DNA of 64,000 bases from Straminergon stramineum. Lineage: Eukaryota; Streptophyta; Bryopsida; Hypnales; Calliergonaceae. Of the stretch, positions 37,511 to 49,334 are shown in pieces. Every line of letters begins with the position of its first letter. Positions within the stretch are counted from its first letter, which is position 1. The notes beneath the pieces are model-generated. The model saw only the letters and a list, made by a program, of their open reading frames with translations, made no database searches and was not told where the DNA came from. The DNA lies in the NCBI GenBank assembly GCA_963920665.1, contig OY987263.1, forward strand, positions 45,543,218 through 45,607,217. The letters run 5' to 3'. The translations under genes were made by a program, and so were the position numbers.

Positions 37511-38111
37511 ATTTATTTATTTTTAACCTTGTAAGTGAATAATATAACGGTTTACACCAAAGTTACCATATCATTTTAAAATTAGAAAATCAACAAAGCA
37601 TGGTTATAGGCCCAAAGTTTATATTGCTATAAAATATTCAAGTTTTTGAATTATTCATTTGGAGTAGAAATTGCACTTTACAAGCTTCATTTCATTAGTT
37701 CAATCTAAATTCAATAAACCTTTTTTAGCTGAAATTCATATAAGAGTAAATAGTAACGAATGGCCAAAATACACTAAGCATCTTCTTCTTTAGAAAAGTT
37801 AATACCATGCATGAAAGAAGTACCTTCAACAACAAAAAATTGGATGAAAGAACATATTTTTCCATTCTACCGTATGAGATGAGGTGAAGTCATCCATCAC
37901 TTAGTGTCCACAACAATAGTACAAAATTAAACAAATGATCCACAAAGTATCCAAAAGGTTGATTTCCAAGGTTCTAAGGTTAAACAAATGATCTAAACAT
38001 CCTTCTAAGATTAACTTCGAGGACTTGCATTAATTTCAATATTTCACAAAAAAAATCATAAAACTTATGTATGCAAAACATCTTTGTCACAAGATAACAA
38101 CCCAAATTCTA

Positions 38112-38470
38112 TTAACCTCTAAATGCCCAAGCCTTTCCAAATGAGTTTTGATTATGACTAGTATACCATGTATCCAAAATAAACCCGAAAATGATTTTTT
38201 TTAATTTAAATTTTTTACAAATTTTAAAATTTAATATCTTTGATGCATAAAGAGGTGCAAGGAGCTTTGTTGTTGTGTAAAATGTTGAGCAAGGGACTTT
38301 GTTTCATGGCGTTTGGACATGCGATGGGAAAGTTATGGTTTTTTTCAAAATAAAAGATAATTTCATTCAACTTATTGATTCAAAAAAACTTTGAAATTCA
38401 ATAACTTTTACATTATAAGTCCATATGCCATGAAACAAAGTTTGTCCACCCCTCCTTGCAAAGAACAACA
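38112..38470. repeat. Solo TTAA tip and inverted pair of repeat R1
   Basis: TTAACCTCTAAATGCCC at 38112 resembles the left tip of 39063-39707 but has no partner. Inside, ACTTTGTTTCATGGC (38293 onward) and its complement (38430 onward) form an inverted pair of the R1 repeat also seen at 44163, 44420, 53650 and 62800. Confidence 0.5.
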
Positions 38471-39062
38471 TCAAACACTTCACATTTGTGAGATGCTTCA
38501 AGATTTTGTAGATCTCAAAATATAACAAATCTAACTATCTTAAGGTATGGATAAAAAAAGTATGGACTTATAGACATTTCCAATTAAATGAATTTTTTTT
38601 CTTTACAATCTACCCATATAGATGTTTAAAGAGCTTGCTTATTAATATACATACCATTTCAAAGTGCATAATTGCATAGGAATTATGAGATTATAACAAG
38701 ATAAATGTCTATTTTTTATTTTTAGTATATTACCCCCTCCCCACAATGTTTCAAGTATTTGCGCATAAATTTTCTTAGGAATGGATACTATGGCCAACTA
38801 CAAATTGTGTTAACAATCTTTCCCCTTTCAATGAAAATTCTCCATGTATTTCCGAAAAAAAAATAAAAATTGTGTTAGCACATTAAAATACACTTCCACT
38901 AACTTTTAGTTCAAGTGAAGAACTATCAAATTCAACACACTATCTACCTTGCAATTGCTGAAATGCAATTCTTTTTTACATATCAAAAGTATCATCACAT
39001 CAACAATTGCATATTCAAATTTTCAATGATCAACATCATGAACATGCTTTATTCTTTCTATA

Positions 39063-39707
39063 TTAACCCCTAAATGCCCAAGGCCTGTTTGGAGCTCCTT
39101 GAAATTTGCTCTTAATTGAACAAAAAGTCAACATTTTCATAAGTTGTACCAATTTCTTTTGAATTGTAACCGTACAAATTCAAACTAGACATATTAGAGA
39201 TCACATAGGAAAAGAAAACATAACAATATTACTTACAGATTGAAAAATTATAATGTTTAATCATGAGGGTGAAAAAACTGTGAAAATTTTTCAATTCTCT
39301 TTTTGCATGTCAACTCTAAAAAGTTGGTCACTAAAAAAATATGAGGTTATAGGGCCTAGCATGCACAACCCCAATCAATTTACGACTTTTCAAAATCTAT
39401 TCTAAAATTTTTTTAAATGAATTTCTAATGTGATTTTACCTCCAAGATCTAGTGTATGTGAGGCTCATTTCCAAGAGCCCTCAACATTATGGGAAGTCAA
39501 GATTGCAATAGGCATCCTTGCACTAAATCATCAATAGAAAAATCATAATCCTTCATTTTTCAGATCAACTTTTTGATCCTAAAAGTAGACTTCAAAAAGA
39601 ATTCTCCAAAAATATAAACTTATAATAATAGCAATTTGGTTGGGTTTTACTTAACTTCAAAGTTTTTGAAACACCAAAATCTGGTGCCATGGACATTTAG
39701 GGGTTAA
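39063..39707. mobile_element. TTAA-bounded element (637 bp)
   Basis: Perfect TTAA at 39063-39066 and 39704-39707. Tips CCCCTAAATGCCC and, inverted, CCCCTAAATGTCC (12 of 13). Non-coding. Confidence 0.83.
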
Positions 39708-39995
39708 AATGAAATTAACAAACTTTGCTCAAAGCCAAGAAATGAAAGTATAATTAACAAGCTTTCCTGTTCACTTATTGTATATAAAAGCCTTTTAAGA
39801 CATCTCGAAAATCAAATATTTGCCTTTTTCAGTGAAAAACAAAAGTTTTCAATAGTTAACCTTCAAATCTCCCCATAAAGAATTTTAAGTTAGTAAAAGA
39901 AATTTTACTGTCCATATCTAAACAAGTCTAAACTTCTCTCAGATCAACCATATATGACCATATATGGTTGGTTGAGCACTTGAGGGTTGATGGGA

Positions 39996-40214
39996 TAGAC
40001 CCTTGAACGGTTCCTCTATACAACCTGTCTTTCGCTTTGACCGTTCTATTGTGGTTTAATAGATGAATCATGCTACATTTTTATTTATGTACTGTCATGA
40101 TCATTAATTTACTTTGTATTGAAATGTATTTGGTCAATGTTTTCTTGGTCAGTAACACCAGATACATAATGTAGTATACAACCGCAAAGGGCTTTCAAGC
40201 CGTTCTAGGGTTAA
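39996..40214. mobile_element. TTAA-bounded MITE, CCCTAGAA family, copy 1 (211 bp)
   Basis: The right end, inverted, reads TTAACCCTAGAACGGCTTGA (TTAA 40211-40214). The left tip is CCCTTGAACGG at 40000 after a mutated TAGA. It is related in reverse orientation to 44648-44877 (shared GAAAGCCCTTTGC and ATTATGTATYTGG). Confidence 0.75.
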
Positions 40215-40495
40215 CGATACTCCAGATCTACAAGATCCAATTCATGACTGCACATATAAGTGTAGAAACAAAGATTACACGTCCTGGTCCACTGTTTGGG
40301 GTATTTTGCTGACCACCTTGGTTTGAGAGACCGCATCCTCGTAAGATAAATTCGCATTCCAAGGGGATTGAACCCTTCCAACCACTTCATAAAATGGCCA
40401 CTGTTGCCCGTCCACAGGAATGTTACAGGCAGCACATCACTCCAACGTACCATATGATTTTCTGGATATTTCAACCGTATCTGACAAAGAGACGT
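40211..40495 (-). CDS. Probable terminal exon of an unidentified gene
   Basis: Seen: after a good acceptor (TCTCTTTGTCAG), 94 codons run from 40495 to a TAA at 40211-40213, reading IRLKYPENHMVRWSDV, then LPVTFLWTGNSGHFMKWLEG and IYLTRMRSLKPRW. Codon use and residue mix (many Trp, Gly and Arg, no runs) look like real protein. I do not recognise the family. Odd: the TAA stop is part of the TTAA bordering the adjacent MITE, so the element inserted at or next to the reading-frame end. Upstream exon candidates on this strand are 41324-41238 (YVRFFDAEETSFW, between an AG and GTAAAT) and a possible 5' exon ending near 41910, but phases do not join simply. It may be a gene fragment cut off by the insertion. 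Confidence 0.45.
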   Translation of the reverse strand, partial: TSLCQIRLKYPENHMVRWSDVLPVTFLWTGNSGHFMKWLEGFNPLGMRIYLTRMRSLKPRWSAKYPKQWTRTCNLCFYTYMCSHELDLVDLEYR

Positions 40496-42571
40496 AAGAA
40501 AAACAGTTACGCAGCTACACAGAAAGTGTAGTCATCAAATCTCCGAAACCAATGGCTCCTTCGGTTCTGTCATCTTCGAACCAGGTCGAGAAAACTACGT
40601 AAGCTCTGAACAGACATGATAAAATTCTTTGTACAGAAAACCCATTGTCCGAGAATCAGTTCCTGAACTCCGCTTCAAATACGGCATAATGCCAAATACG
40701 CCCAAGAACTACTTGTAAGTTGAAGGAGCCCTACAGAAAAAGAATACACTACGAGAGCAGTCTCAGAAATAAGTTAATGTCAACAAAATATTCATTTCCA
40801 CAGTAATGAGAAACATACAAGAAACATTCTGATACAAAATCAACCATAGAAGTCCGAAGCATCAGTAGAAAAAACAATCCGCCTAATCCACATATATATG
40901 AGCTGGCAGGCATTAAGCAAGTACCCTCATACAATTAACTTAAGTAATGCTTACCAAAAATCCAAAGGCAAGACATTTTCAAAGGACGCTTCAAATTAAA
41001 AATTCGGAACCGCAATGTTAAAAAATATTTCATCATGAACTACAGCTGCAGTGAATTTGGGATTCCCAAGAGAAAGCCAGGCGGGAAATAACATACTGTA
41101 CATAGGTCGTCCTCACGTCTAAACAAGTGCAGTGTAACTTTTTGATCCCCCGTTATTTCTTCAGATGATGATCTGCTTTTACAAGCAAATAATAAGGCAA
41201 ATTGATACAGATTTACTACTAGATCAGATTCATTTACCACTGGCGCTCCACGATATGCTGAACTTCACCACCTTCTGCTGAATTCCAAAACGACGTCTCC
41301 TCAGCATCAAAAAACCTGACATATCTGACAAATGTGGTCTATATAGTTCACAAGAGAAACTCTATTACAAACCAACCACACATGATAGATCATGACTGAA
41401 CTTATCAGATATAAAAGTACCTATGAGAATCTGATGTTAAGCTTCTAACACCTATTACATAAATTTATTACAAGTACTCCCAGATCAGGAATACAGTTGA
41501 ATTTCTATTCAACCATCTACCTTGCTAAAATATGCACATAGATAGATGAAAAGTACATGAAAAGGGACTACGCCTCGTTCATTGCACACGATACTATAAC
41601 AGTTGGAGGAAAAACTAACTGTGGCAATCAATTCGTTATTAATTGAAGAAAGAAACTGGAAACATGTGTATCTACAAAAAAACGTGGCGAAATTGAAAGT
41701 GTGCCCATGAACTCAAGGGAGAGGAGTACAAAATAATGCATTAATGGTGACGTGAAATTGTGAAAAGATATTGTGCTGAAAAGATTGGTTAAGAACCATG
41801 ACTAAGAACTGTGTACAATGGAAATCATGGAAACGAATGATTATTAAGCTGCAACATCTGGTTCAGTGGGCGTGACGATAATTGATAATTAACTGAGGAT
41901 CGAGGCACTACCTTAGAAAATCGGTGAAGGTATGTCCTTGCGTGCTTGACAAGGGCAACTTGACAACACAATCAGTGGTAGCAGAACAGATAGGCCACTT
42001 TGCGTGATTGCGATGAGACGCTGTGAAACGAAACATTTGGAGCTCAATAGTGCAGTGCAGAGTCCGTAAGAAACGTCAAGTACAGTCCTTGAACAATCAT
42101 TCGTGACAGGATCGCTGAGTGAAAGGGACGTAACAGACTGCTTGCGCTCCAACAGCATGTGAAGAAGTCAAGTGTCAACAAATAAAAGCTGCGAAGAAAA
42201 CGACGTGCAGGTTCCCGAACTAGGTGAATTGAACAACTCCAGATTCTTCACATGCTGCCTCCACTTCCGCCGATGTATTCTGGTATTTGTCGTACTTCGA
42301 CTAACTTTCAAGACCTTGTGCAAGAAAGCCTTCGATACTCAGGACAGAAAACGGTGTAGCCAGATCAACACATCCAAGGACGGTTAGAAACACAACAAAA
42401 TACGCGACACGCGACCAGGACACCAGCGGGAGGATCGACCCTCCCCACACCACGTAACACATTTTTTATTAAGAGTGAGACCCGCCCCGTAAGCGCACCC
42501 ATAAGGGCAAGGTCTCGCGACACAACAATCTGCCCGGAACTTTCAGTTCAACCATGGCTAGACTGCGGCCG
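40496..42571. other. GC-richer island with exon-like pieces, gene model unresolved
   Basis: Contains the candidate minus-strand exon 41324-41238 (open as YVRFFDAEETSFW) and an open minus-strand stretch 42158-41913 with a donor AAG|GTAGTG, possibly a 5' exon. 40600-40525 is also open (YVVFSTWFEDD). I could not connect them with consistent phase. Confidence 0.35.
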
Positions 42572-43503
42572 TCAACTCTTCAAATAACAATCCTCGACCG
42601 AGACAATCTGTCCAAGTTGATCATATCCTTCATAGAACACCGCGCTAAGGTACCATGCTGCTGGGCCACAAACTAGCACAGCAGTCCCCTGCAACCTGAC
42701 AAAACATGTAAAGAACTGTGAGTATCCATCATCCGACGTTTCCTTGAACCCAAATTAAACCAAAGAAAGACTGAAGAACACAGTACAAAAAGATAAAACC
42801 TAAGATAAAAAAAACTCGGAGAGAAGCGATTAACAAAAGCAACAAAGGTTTTAAGGATAGTTGACCTCACCATACAAATGGTAGCACTTCGAAGTGAAAC
42901 GGTCAACTCCTCCCACGAAAGAAAGCTCTTGAAAGCTCTCAAACGACCATCATCCAAAACACAGCGAAACCGCTCCAACTCATTCACCTTCAATCTCTGC
43001 TACGCCGCCCCTCCAGGAGACGCTCCTCCGAGTAAGTATCCATGCCTCTCCCACGCGACACAAAATCAAACAAACTTTCGCTCCGGCGTTCCATATCAAG
43101 AAGTCCTGTTCAAGCTTCAGAGACCGCCCCAAGCTTGCAAGACATGTCTGTCTACTACAAAACCTAGCAATTCATGGTGAAAAGAGGCCGATTCAACACG
43201 CTTGTAGCCTAAGCTATGTCGGAACGAAGTGAGGTAGAGTAGGTTCTTTAACCTAGGACGGTGGAGGAAACAAGGAGAGAGATGATCCTATACCCGCACC
43301 CTCTCATGGCAGCCGTCGATCGAGATCCCACCGCTTTCAGATGACCGTCGATGCAGTGGATGTGAACCCGTGCAACGCCTTTGGGTCGCGGGTGGCAAGT
43401 TCTGGAAGCTTCTAGAGGCAGCATCGTAACCGCTGATATTTGGATGGTTAGATCTTTGTAAAGCGCTAGACCTTTCCGCAGCAGGGAAGTTACTCAGAAA
43501 CAT
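42572..43503 (-). CDS. Hypothetical three-exon protein, about 150 residues
   Basis: Seen: an ATG at 43503 opens 70 codons (MFLSNFPAAERSSALQ...) rich in Ser and Arg, ending at a GTATAG donor (43294). A second open segment, 42996-42871 (RLKVNELERFRCVLDD ... SATICM), lies between an AG and a GTGAGG donor. A third, 42688-42572 (GTAVLVCGPAAWYLSAVFYE), follows TTGCAG and ends in TGA. All three junctions are phase 0. The Ser/Arg-rich, acid-poor start would suit organelle targeting; the last exon has one hydrophobic stretch. No family recognised. An opposing plus-strand frame at 42878-43180 with a GTAAGTATCC donor at 43033 is an alternative reading of the same DNA, so the strand is not certain. Confidence 0.35.
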
Positions 43504-43689
43504 CTTTTCAATACACCTGTCCCGTGACGGTGTGACCCCGCGTTTTAAAGTTTAGGGCGATTTTTTCGTTATAATAAAGCCGTGTTATTTCTAAAAGTCG
43601 TGCCTTGATACTCCCGCCTTCTGTTTTTACTTTCACCAGTGTGCCCTGGAGTGCCCCACAGTATAGTAAAATCAAAGTAAAAGTAATTT
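43504..43689. other. Flank of hypothetical gene
   Basis: Short spacer that turns from GC-richer to AT-rich DNA at the start of repeat R1; no promoter element singled out. Confidence 0.35.
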
Positions 43690-44330
43690 TTTTACTTCAC
43701 AGAAACTTCGAAATTCAAATATCTTTCAGTTTCTACCACTAAGGTACACAAGCCTATAACCATCCTGATTTGCAATCTGACTATGTTGGGGCCAATTCCA
43801 AGAAGGGAAAATATTTGTCACAAGTGTGTGCTTGTTTTATAAGTCAAACCTAAGTGGAATTATAATTTCTATGAATTTCTGAAGTGATCTGCCCTAAAAT
43901 GACAAAACCACCTATAGACTAAAGTCATAAATGTCCAAGAAACAACTTAAAACTATCATTTCATATACCTATTTGCATTTGGAAAGTGACCAATAAAGGA
44001 GTGACACATTACCCTAAATGACATTAATTTGTTGATTTTGTCAGAATTTGAAACAAATTTGACTAATTTCTAGACATATATAGATGCTTAAATGGATTGA
44101 ATTGGGGCCAAATATAGGGTGACACAATTAAGATGCAGACGGAATTGGGTTGATCCACCTTAGTTGGAACACCACAAAACAAAGTCCATCCACCCTTTCT
44201 CATTGAGGACTTTTTGACAGTACCAAGAACATGACTAATTGACATACAATTCTGGAGATCTCATCGTGATAAACAAACCCTAGCCCAACACAAAAAAATA
44301 AAAATATTAATAATTTAAGGTCTAAACTAG
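43690..44330. repeat. Repeat R1 split by a MITE
   Basis: R1 left part (43690-43739, CGAAATTCAAATATCTTTC) and right part (44163 onward, ACACCACAAAACAAAGTCCA) are contiguous in the copy at 62755-62930 and similar in 44380-44530, but here are separated by the family A MITE 43740-44162. Confidence 0.7.
43740..44162. mobile_element. MITE family A, copy 2 (423 bp), nested in R1
   Basis: Starts TAAGGTACACAAGCC and ends GGGTTGATCCACCTTA. It aligns along its length with 6780-7223. Insertion into R1 at a TA (TA|GGTCTCAACTCC in the uninterrupted copy at 44430) supports a TA target duplication. Confidence 0.82.
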
Positions 44331-44379
44331 TATATCCTATGCCTTGCTACAATGAAAGCAAAAATTCTAAAAAATTCTA

Positions 44380-44530
44380 AAAAAAAGTTCATTTATAAAA
44401 AATTAGAAATTAAATAACTTCTATACTATAGGTCTCAACTCCACAAAACAAAGCCCATGTACCTCTCTTTGTAGAAAACTTTGTGAAACTACTATGAATG
44501 TGACCGAGTTGTTCAGAAAATCTCACCATA
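44380..44530. repeat. Repeat R1, uninterrupted copy
   Basis: Shares CCACAAAACAAAGYCCATG, the following Cys/Thr-rich tract and TCTCACCATACCAAACAAAC with other R1 copies. Non-coding here; nature of the parent element unknown. Confidence 0.6.
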
Positions 44531-44647
44531 CCAAACAAACAAGACAAAAACAAACAACCTAACTTAAGATAAATAGATGGATGGATAGATGGATGTCTTA
44601 AAAGTATGGACATTACAATGTAAGGTATGTGCTCCTAGAATTGTCAC

Positions 44648-44877
44648 TTAACCCTAGAAGAGCTTGAAAGCCCTTTGCAGTCGTATAATATATTATGTAT
44701 TTGGTGGTATTTGATCAAAAAAACATTGACCAAATACTTTTTAGTACAAAGTATATTTATAATCATGATAGTACGTAAATAAAAATGTATTATAATTCAC
44801 ATATTAAACAACAATTGAAGAGTTAAAAAACAAAATATGAGTCATATAGAGGGACCTAAGGGCTTTTCAAGGGTTAA
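44648..44877. mobile_element. TTAA-bounded MITE, CCCTAGAA family, copy 2 (222 bp)
   Basis: Perfect TTAA at 44648-44651 and 44874-44877. Tips CCCTAGAAGAGC and, inverted, CCCTTGAAAAGC. The tip closely resembles the CCCTAGAAAG end of the founding insect piggyBac element. Confidence 0.85.
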
Positions 44878-47800
44878 AATGAATACCCTCTATACATTTT
44901 AGGTGGTCATTGTGGATGCTTACACTTTATATGAAAAAAGTCTATATATCATACAACTTGTCAAAGCCACAAGGTTACAAGAAATTGTCCAATCATAAGA
45001 TTCAACTACTCTCAAACATGAAGTTGCCATCAACAAGTCACAAATTTAAATACTTGTGTACATATCACATGGTGATACTAAATCAAGGTCAACAGTGAGA
45101 GCAAAGGGATACAAAGGTTTAAACATTTTAATGAATTCTCATATGTATATTTATGGGTTGAATAATTATTTCAATCAATTTTTCTTTTATTTGATAATAT
45201 GCAAATTCTTGGCGAATAGGGAGGTAGATTAATTCAAAACTCTAATGTTTATAAAGACTTAAGTCTTTGCAAGACTTGAAAATAAAAACAAAAGGTAGAA
45301 AAATAAGGAAGATTCTTAGGATACCTCAATTTAGGACTAAAATGTATTGTGTTTTTTATTCATAAATTTTTTTTCAAAAGGTAAGATTTTAAGTTGAAAT
45401 ATTTTGGTAACTCATTTTTAGGTCCAAAAAATGAATTTCATGTCATCCACCGATGAATGATAATCATTAGAAGATGGATGAAATTTCCAAATTATCAAAT
45501 TTGAATGAATAAAATATAAATTTATAGATGAAGAATGGGTTATGGAATATATCAAAAAATGTCTACATGGTGGGCTTTGTTGTTGCCACCTAAGATAAAT
45601 TTCTAAATCTCAAGGAATAATACTATTAAAATAAATGATATTGCCAAAAATATAGGGTCATATCTTAAGTTTCTAAAGTCATATCCTATGTTTCTTCATG
45701 CCTCCTTGTACATGTTCTTGGAGCTACAATAACAAAAATAGTATAAGACAAGTTGAAATCACGCAATATATAGAACAATTACAATATCATATAACATGAG
45801 TGCAATATAAGATTTGTTGAATTATTAATAACAATTATATATGTACAAAAATATATAATATTTTGTAGAAGATTGTCCATATCAACATTTGTCACTAAAA
45901 ATATTCAATAAATAAATTCAACAATAGTATTACAATTGCTTGCACTACCTATTTGGAATGAATAGAATATATTATTCATGTTTCAACGATATAAACTAGT
46001 TAGGAGTGACTTTGTTTGATAAATGGTAAGACTATGAATGCCAAATTCAACTCCTAAATGTTCATCCATTCACTTGTTTAATGATGAATGTTTTAAAATT
46101 GCATTTCATCTAATTAATATTCATTAAAAAAATTAAAGCAAAATTGGGTAATATATGAATATTATAGGAGGGTACATTAGCCAAAGCTACCTTCACCAAA
46201 TTCAAGAACAATTAAGAACAATGAATTGGGTGAAGTGTGTGTCTTAGACATGGCCATGTCAAGTTTGTCAATGAGTTTGGGGAGGGTGTTCAATTGAAAA
46301 AAGAGAAAAAATGCTCTCCATAAATCAATAATGTAGATATTATGGAAGAATTAAAATTCTATCTCACAATTTCTTTTGTTCAAGCATTTAGGTTTTAACC
46401 CCTTAATATAATGCACACCTCGATTCAGAAAAAGGCACCCAGGAGAATTCAAAAGTACAAAGCCATTGAACATGTGAACTTCAATTTTTTTTCCTTCTAT
46501 AGAAAATAATCTAACTATAAGATTTAGAGGTGTGGAAGCCAAACTCCTAAAATTGGCACTAAAATTTTCTAAAGCATAGCTAAGTAGATTGAAATATTAT
46601 ATTATTTGACTACAACTTTGTAGAGTTGACTTTAACAAACAAAGTTGAATATCCATAGCAATTGTAGAGAATACAAATATAGTTTGTGAGCTAAAACTAT
46701 TGGAAATCCCTGTGAAAGCATAGCCCCTCGTTGTGTACAATAACAAAATAAAGTTGTATGAAAAAATTCAATACAATTTTCCAAATTATGACCTTGCATT
46801 GTTGTGCTCGTTTCCCGGGGAGATCACTTAGTGTATCCATGACAAACCATGTGTGTTAAAGTGATTTTTTAACACCCTATATATTTTTTTTAATAAATAA
46901 TAATTTCAACCTATAACTTTGATCTTTGTTTAATAATAACTATAGGTTTCTACTGCCAAAACTTCCCAACTCAAATAACATATGAAATGATTTCTAGAAT
47001 AGGTTGAATAATGAACTATAATGGCATGTTTTTCTAACTCAAATATTTATAGATAATACATTTTAGATGACCATTGCATCATTGTTCAAGAAAAATGAAC
47101 TTTCAAAAGGGTGTTATTTTTAGCAATTTTTATTCATTTTTTAGAAAAAAATTCTTATATAAAATATAGGTGTGAAAGTTATTTTCAACTCTACATTGTC
47201 TCTTTTTACTTCAAAAATTTGTAGCTAATTATAATCATCAAATGAAAATACCAATAATTCACAAAATAAAATTTCAAAGTAGGAAAATCTAGTCATATTT
47301 TTTTCCTTTTCTTTAAATTTTAGAATATAATGATTTTAGTAGTATGATATAGGTTTTTTTAAAAATTTTAACACAAGTAGTTTCTAATGGACACTCTATT
47401 GAGTGATCTCCCTAAGGCTCTTTTTAAAAAGTATGTAGGTATACTAGCTCAAATAGAAAATCCCATGATTTGAAGCAATGCCCTCTTAACCATAAATTAG
47501 AGAACAAATCATATGCATGTAATTAATTTATAATTCTTTGAATTTTTGAAAGATGAATCTTTACATAACATTCATATCCATGAAAGGACATGCTAGTCTC
47601 TATGCATTTCAACGTAGGTGGAAGCCTATGACCGTGTTGTTGCAAACATGTGCAATTCTATAACAACTAGTTGGGCAAATTCATTCCATATAGAGTGATA
47701 GAGCAATATTTTTGGGCATAAGGTCATGCTACCTAGAAGGCGAAGCTTGATAGGTAAAGAGCCCTTATGCTCAAAAATCATTAGATGAGATTTGAGGCAC

Positions 47801-48047
47801 CAACAAGAGCATGACAATAGGGAACAACAACCAAAATTTAAAAAGAATAATGGAAATGAATTACAAGGTTTGAATTTTGCAGGACAGTTTAATGACAAGA
47901 TTAAAAAAATCTTTTTTTTAAATGGTAAAATTTCCTTTATATATAGGTGATTGGGAACTTCGCCGCACACCAAATATTTTGTAGGCCTAAAAGAGACCAT
48001 GAATTCTCAAATTACAAAGAATATGGAAACTCTACTATATTAGTTAT
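44878..48047. other. 3.2 kb AT-rich spacer, no gene recognised
   Basis: Frames at 44910-45098, 46351-46542 and 47626-48000 are unsupported; the last (125 codons, minus) has a Cys-rich hydrophobic centre but no known motif or splice context. A possible solo tip TTAACCCCTTAATAT lies near 46397. Confidence 0.45.
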
Positions 48048-48582
48048 TTAACTCCTAGACATCCAGATTCATTGATTCAAGAAAAATCATTATAAACTGC
48101 TATTTGGAAGCATATTTTGATATACAAATAAAAATTATAAATTTTGATTGGTAGATTCCATCAGCACAAATTTTAGATTCACCAATGCTATCACCAATCT
48201 TTTTTTATAAATTTTGAAATAGAAATTCCAAAATTCCTTCTAATATTGAAATCAAGAAAAATACTATTATTTTTGGAGTAAAATTTGTTGGAATGGATTT
48301 GAAATGAGGTTCTCTTCACATGGTGATTTTTTGAAATTTTTGTGTTCTTCAAATTTATGACCTCATTATGGCTTGGTCAACTACTAGACATACTTGCACA
48401 CTTGTAATTTTAGAAAAATATGTACTCTAGTAACAACAAATCCAACCCTTAGATAGGATAACAACTTGATAACGTATCTCTACAAATTAGAATAACTTTC
48501 ATCCAAGTAGATAGGAGGATGAAACTCGAGTTTCAATATATTCATCGTCCAAAAAATGGATGTTGGAGTGCTTAGGGGTTAA
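48048..48582. mobile_element. TTAA-bounded element (527 bp)
   Basis: TTAA at 48048-48051 and 48579-48582. Tips CTCCTAGACATCC and, inverted, CCCCTAAGCACTCC. Non-coding. Confidence 0.72.
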
Positions 48583-49019
48583 AGTGGTCTAGAGATTGCC
48601 ACATCCGATAATAGTTTTTAATGAATATTTTAATATTTTGTTAATTAATGAAATATTTTGAATAACAATGGTTGGTTCACAAAACAAAGAACAACCTTGA
48701 AATAGTCTTCTTGAGGCTTGAAAAACATCAAATGAATTAGAAATGCAACATGGTTGGGAAAGTATCATGTCACATAATATTCTTTAATTAATTTTTCATT
48801 TTTAGATTCTTTTTCATTTTTTTTCTTTTCTAATTCTCTAACCAACAATGTTCTAGTTCACAACTCAGGGAACAACCCTAAGAGGGCCTTCTTGTGGCCT
48901 CATTTATCTTCTAATGCATGAATTGTCATTCTTTACTTTACGTAGGGAACAAGGAAGGAGATACTTTTTAGTTTTTATGGGAATTTTCTTACAATTTGTT
49001 TTTACGTGGGATAACCCCC
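48583..49019. other. AT-rich spacer, no gene recognised
   Basis: Two imperfect copies of a segment with AACAACCYTRARRGRGCCTTCTTG (around 48690 and 48870) suggest repeat DNA; nothing else supported. Confidence 0.4.
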
Positions 49020-49334
49020 ATAAGTGCCTCCTACCATGTGAGATCAATGGATAGAAAAAACATTGGAAGGTAAAAAGATCCTACCAATTGTGAATTGTCT
49101 TGCAGACCTCAATGAGTAGAACAAAAGGATTTCAAGTTTCACCAGAATTGGTAGACAACCCCATTAGTCAAGTTTGACCAACCATGAGGGAATGGCCATA
49201 TGTATAATATTCTTACTTGATCCCTCTTCCACCTATGGGGTCCACATGATAGTGCCTTTGCTCACTTCGACCTTGTAGCTCCTTTGTGAACTTTGCCCAC
49301 TGATTTCACATGGCAAGAGGCCCTAAGGCACTTA
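49020..49334. mobile_element. Possible MITE with about 33-bp inverted ends
   Basis: ATAAGTGCCTCC..ACCATGTGAGATCAATGG at the left is mirrored at 49298-49334 (inverted TAAGTGCCTTAG...CCATGTGAAATCAGTGG). Non-coding. Exact tips and target duplication not resolved. Confidence 0.5.

Noticed and set aside
47626..48000. 125-codon minus frame with Cys-rich centre as a small secreted protein
   Set aside because: No signal peptide at its start, no conserved Cys spacing, and lies in AT-rich repeat DNA.
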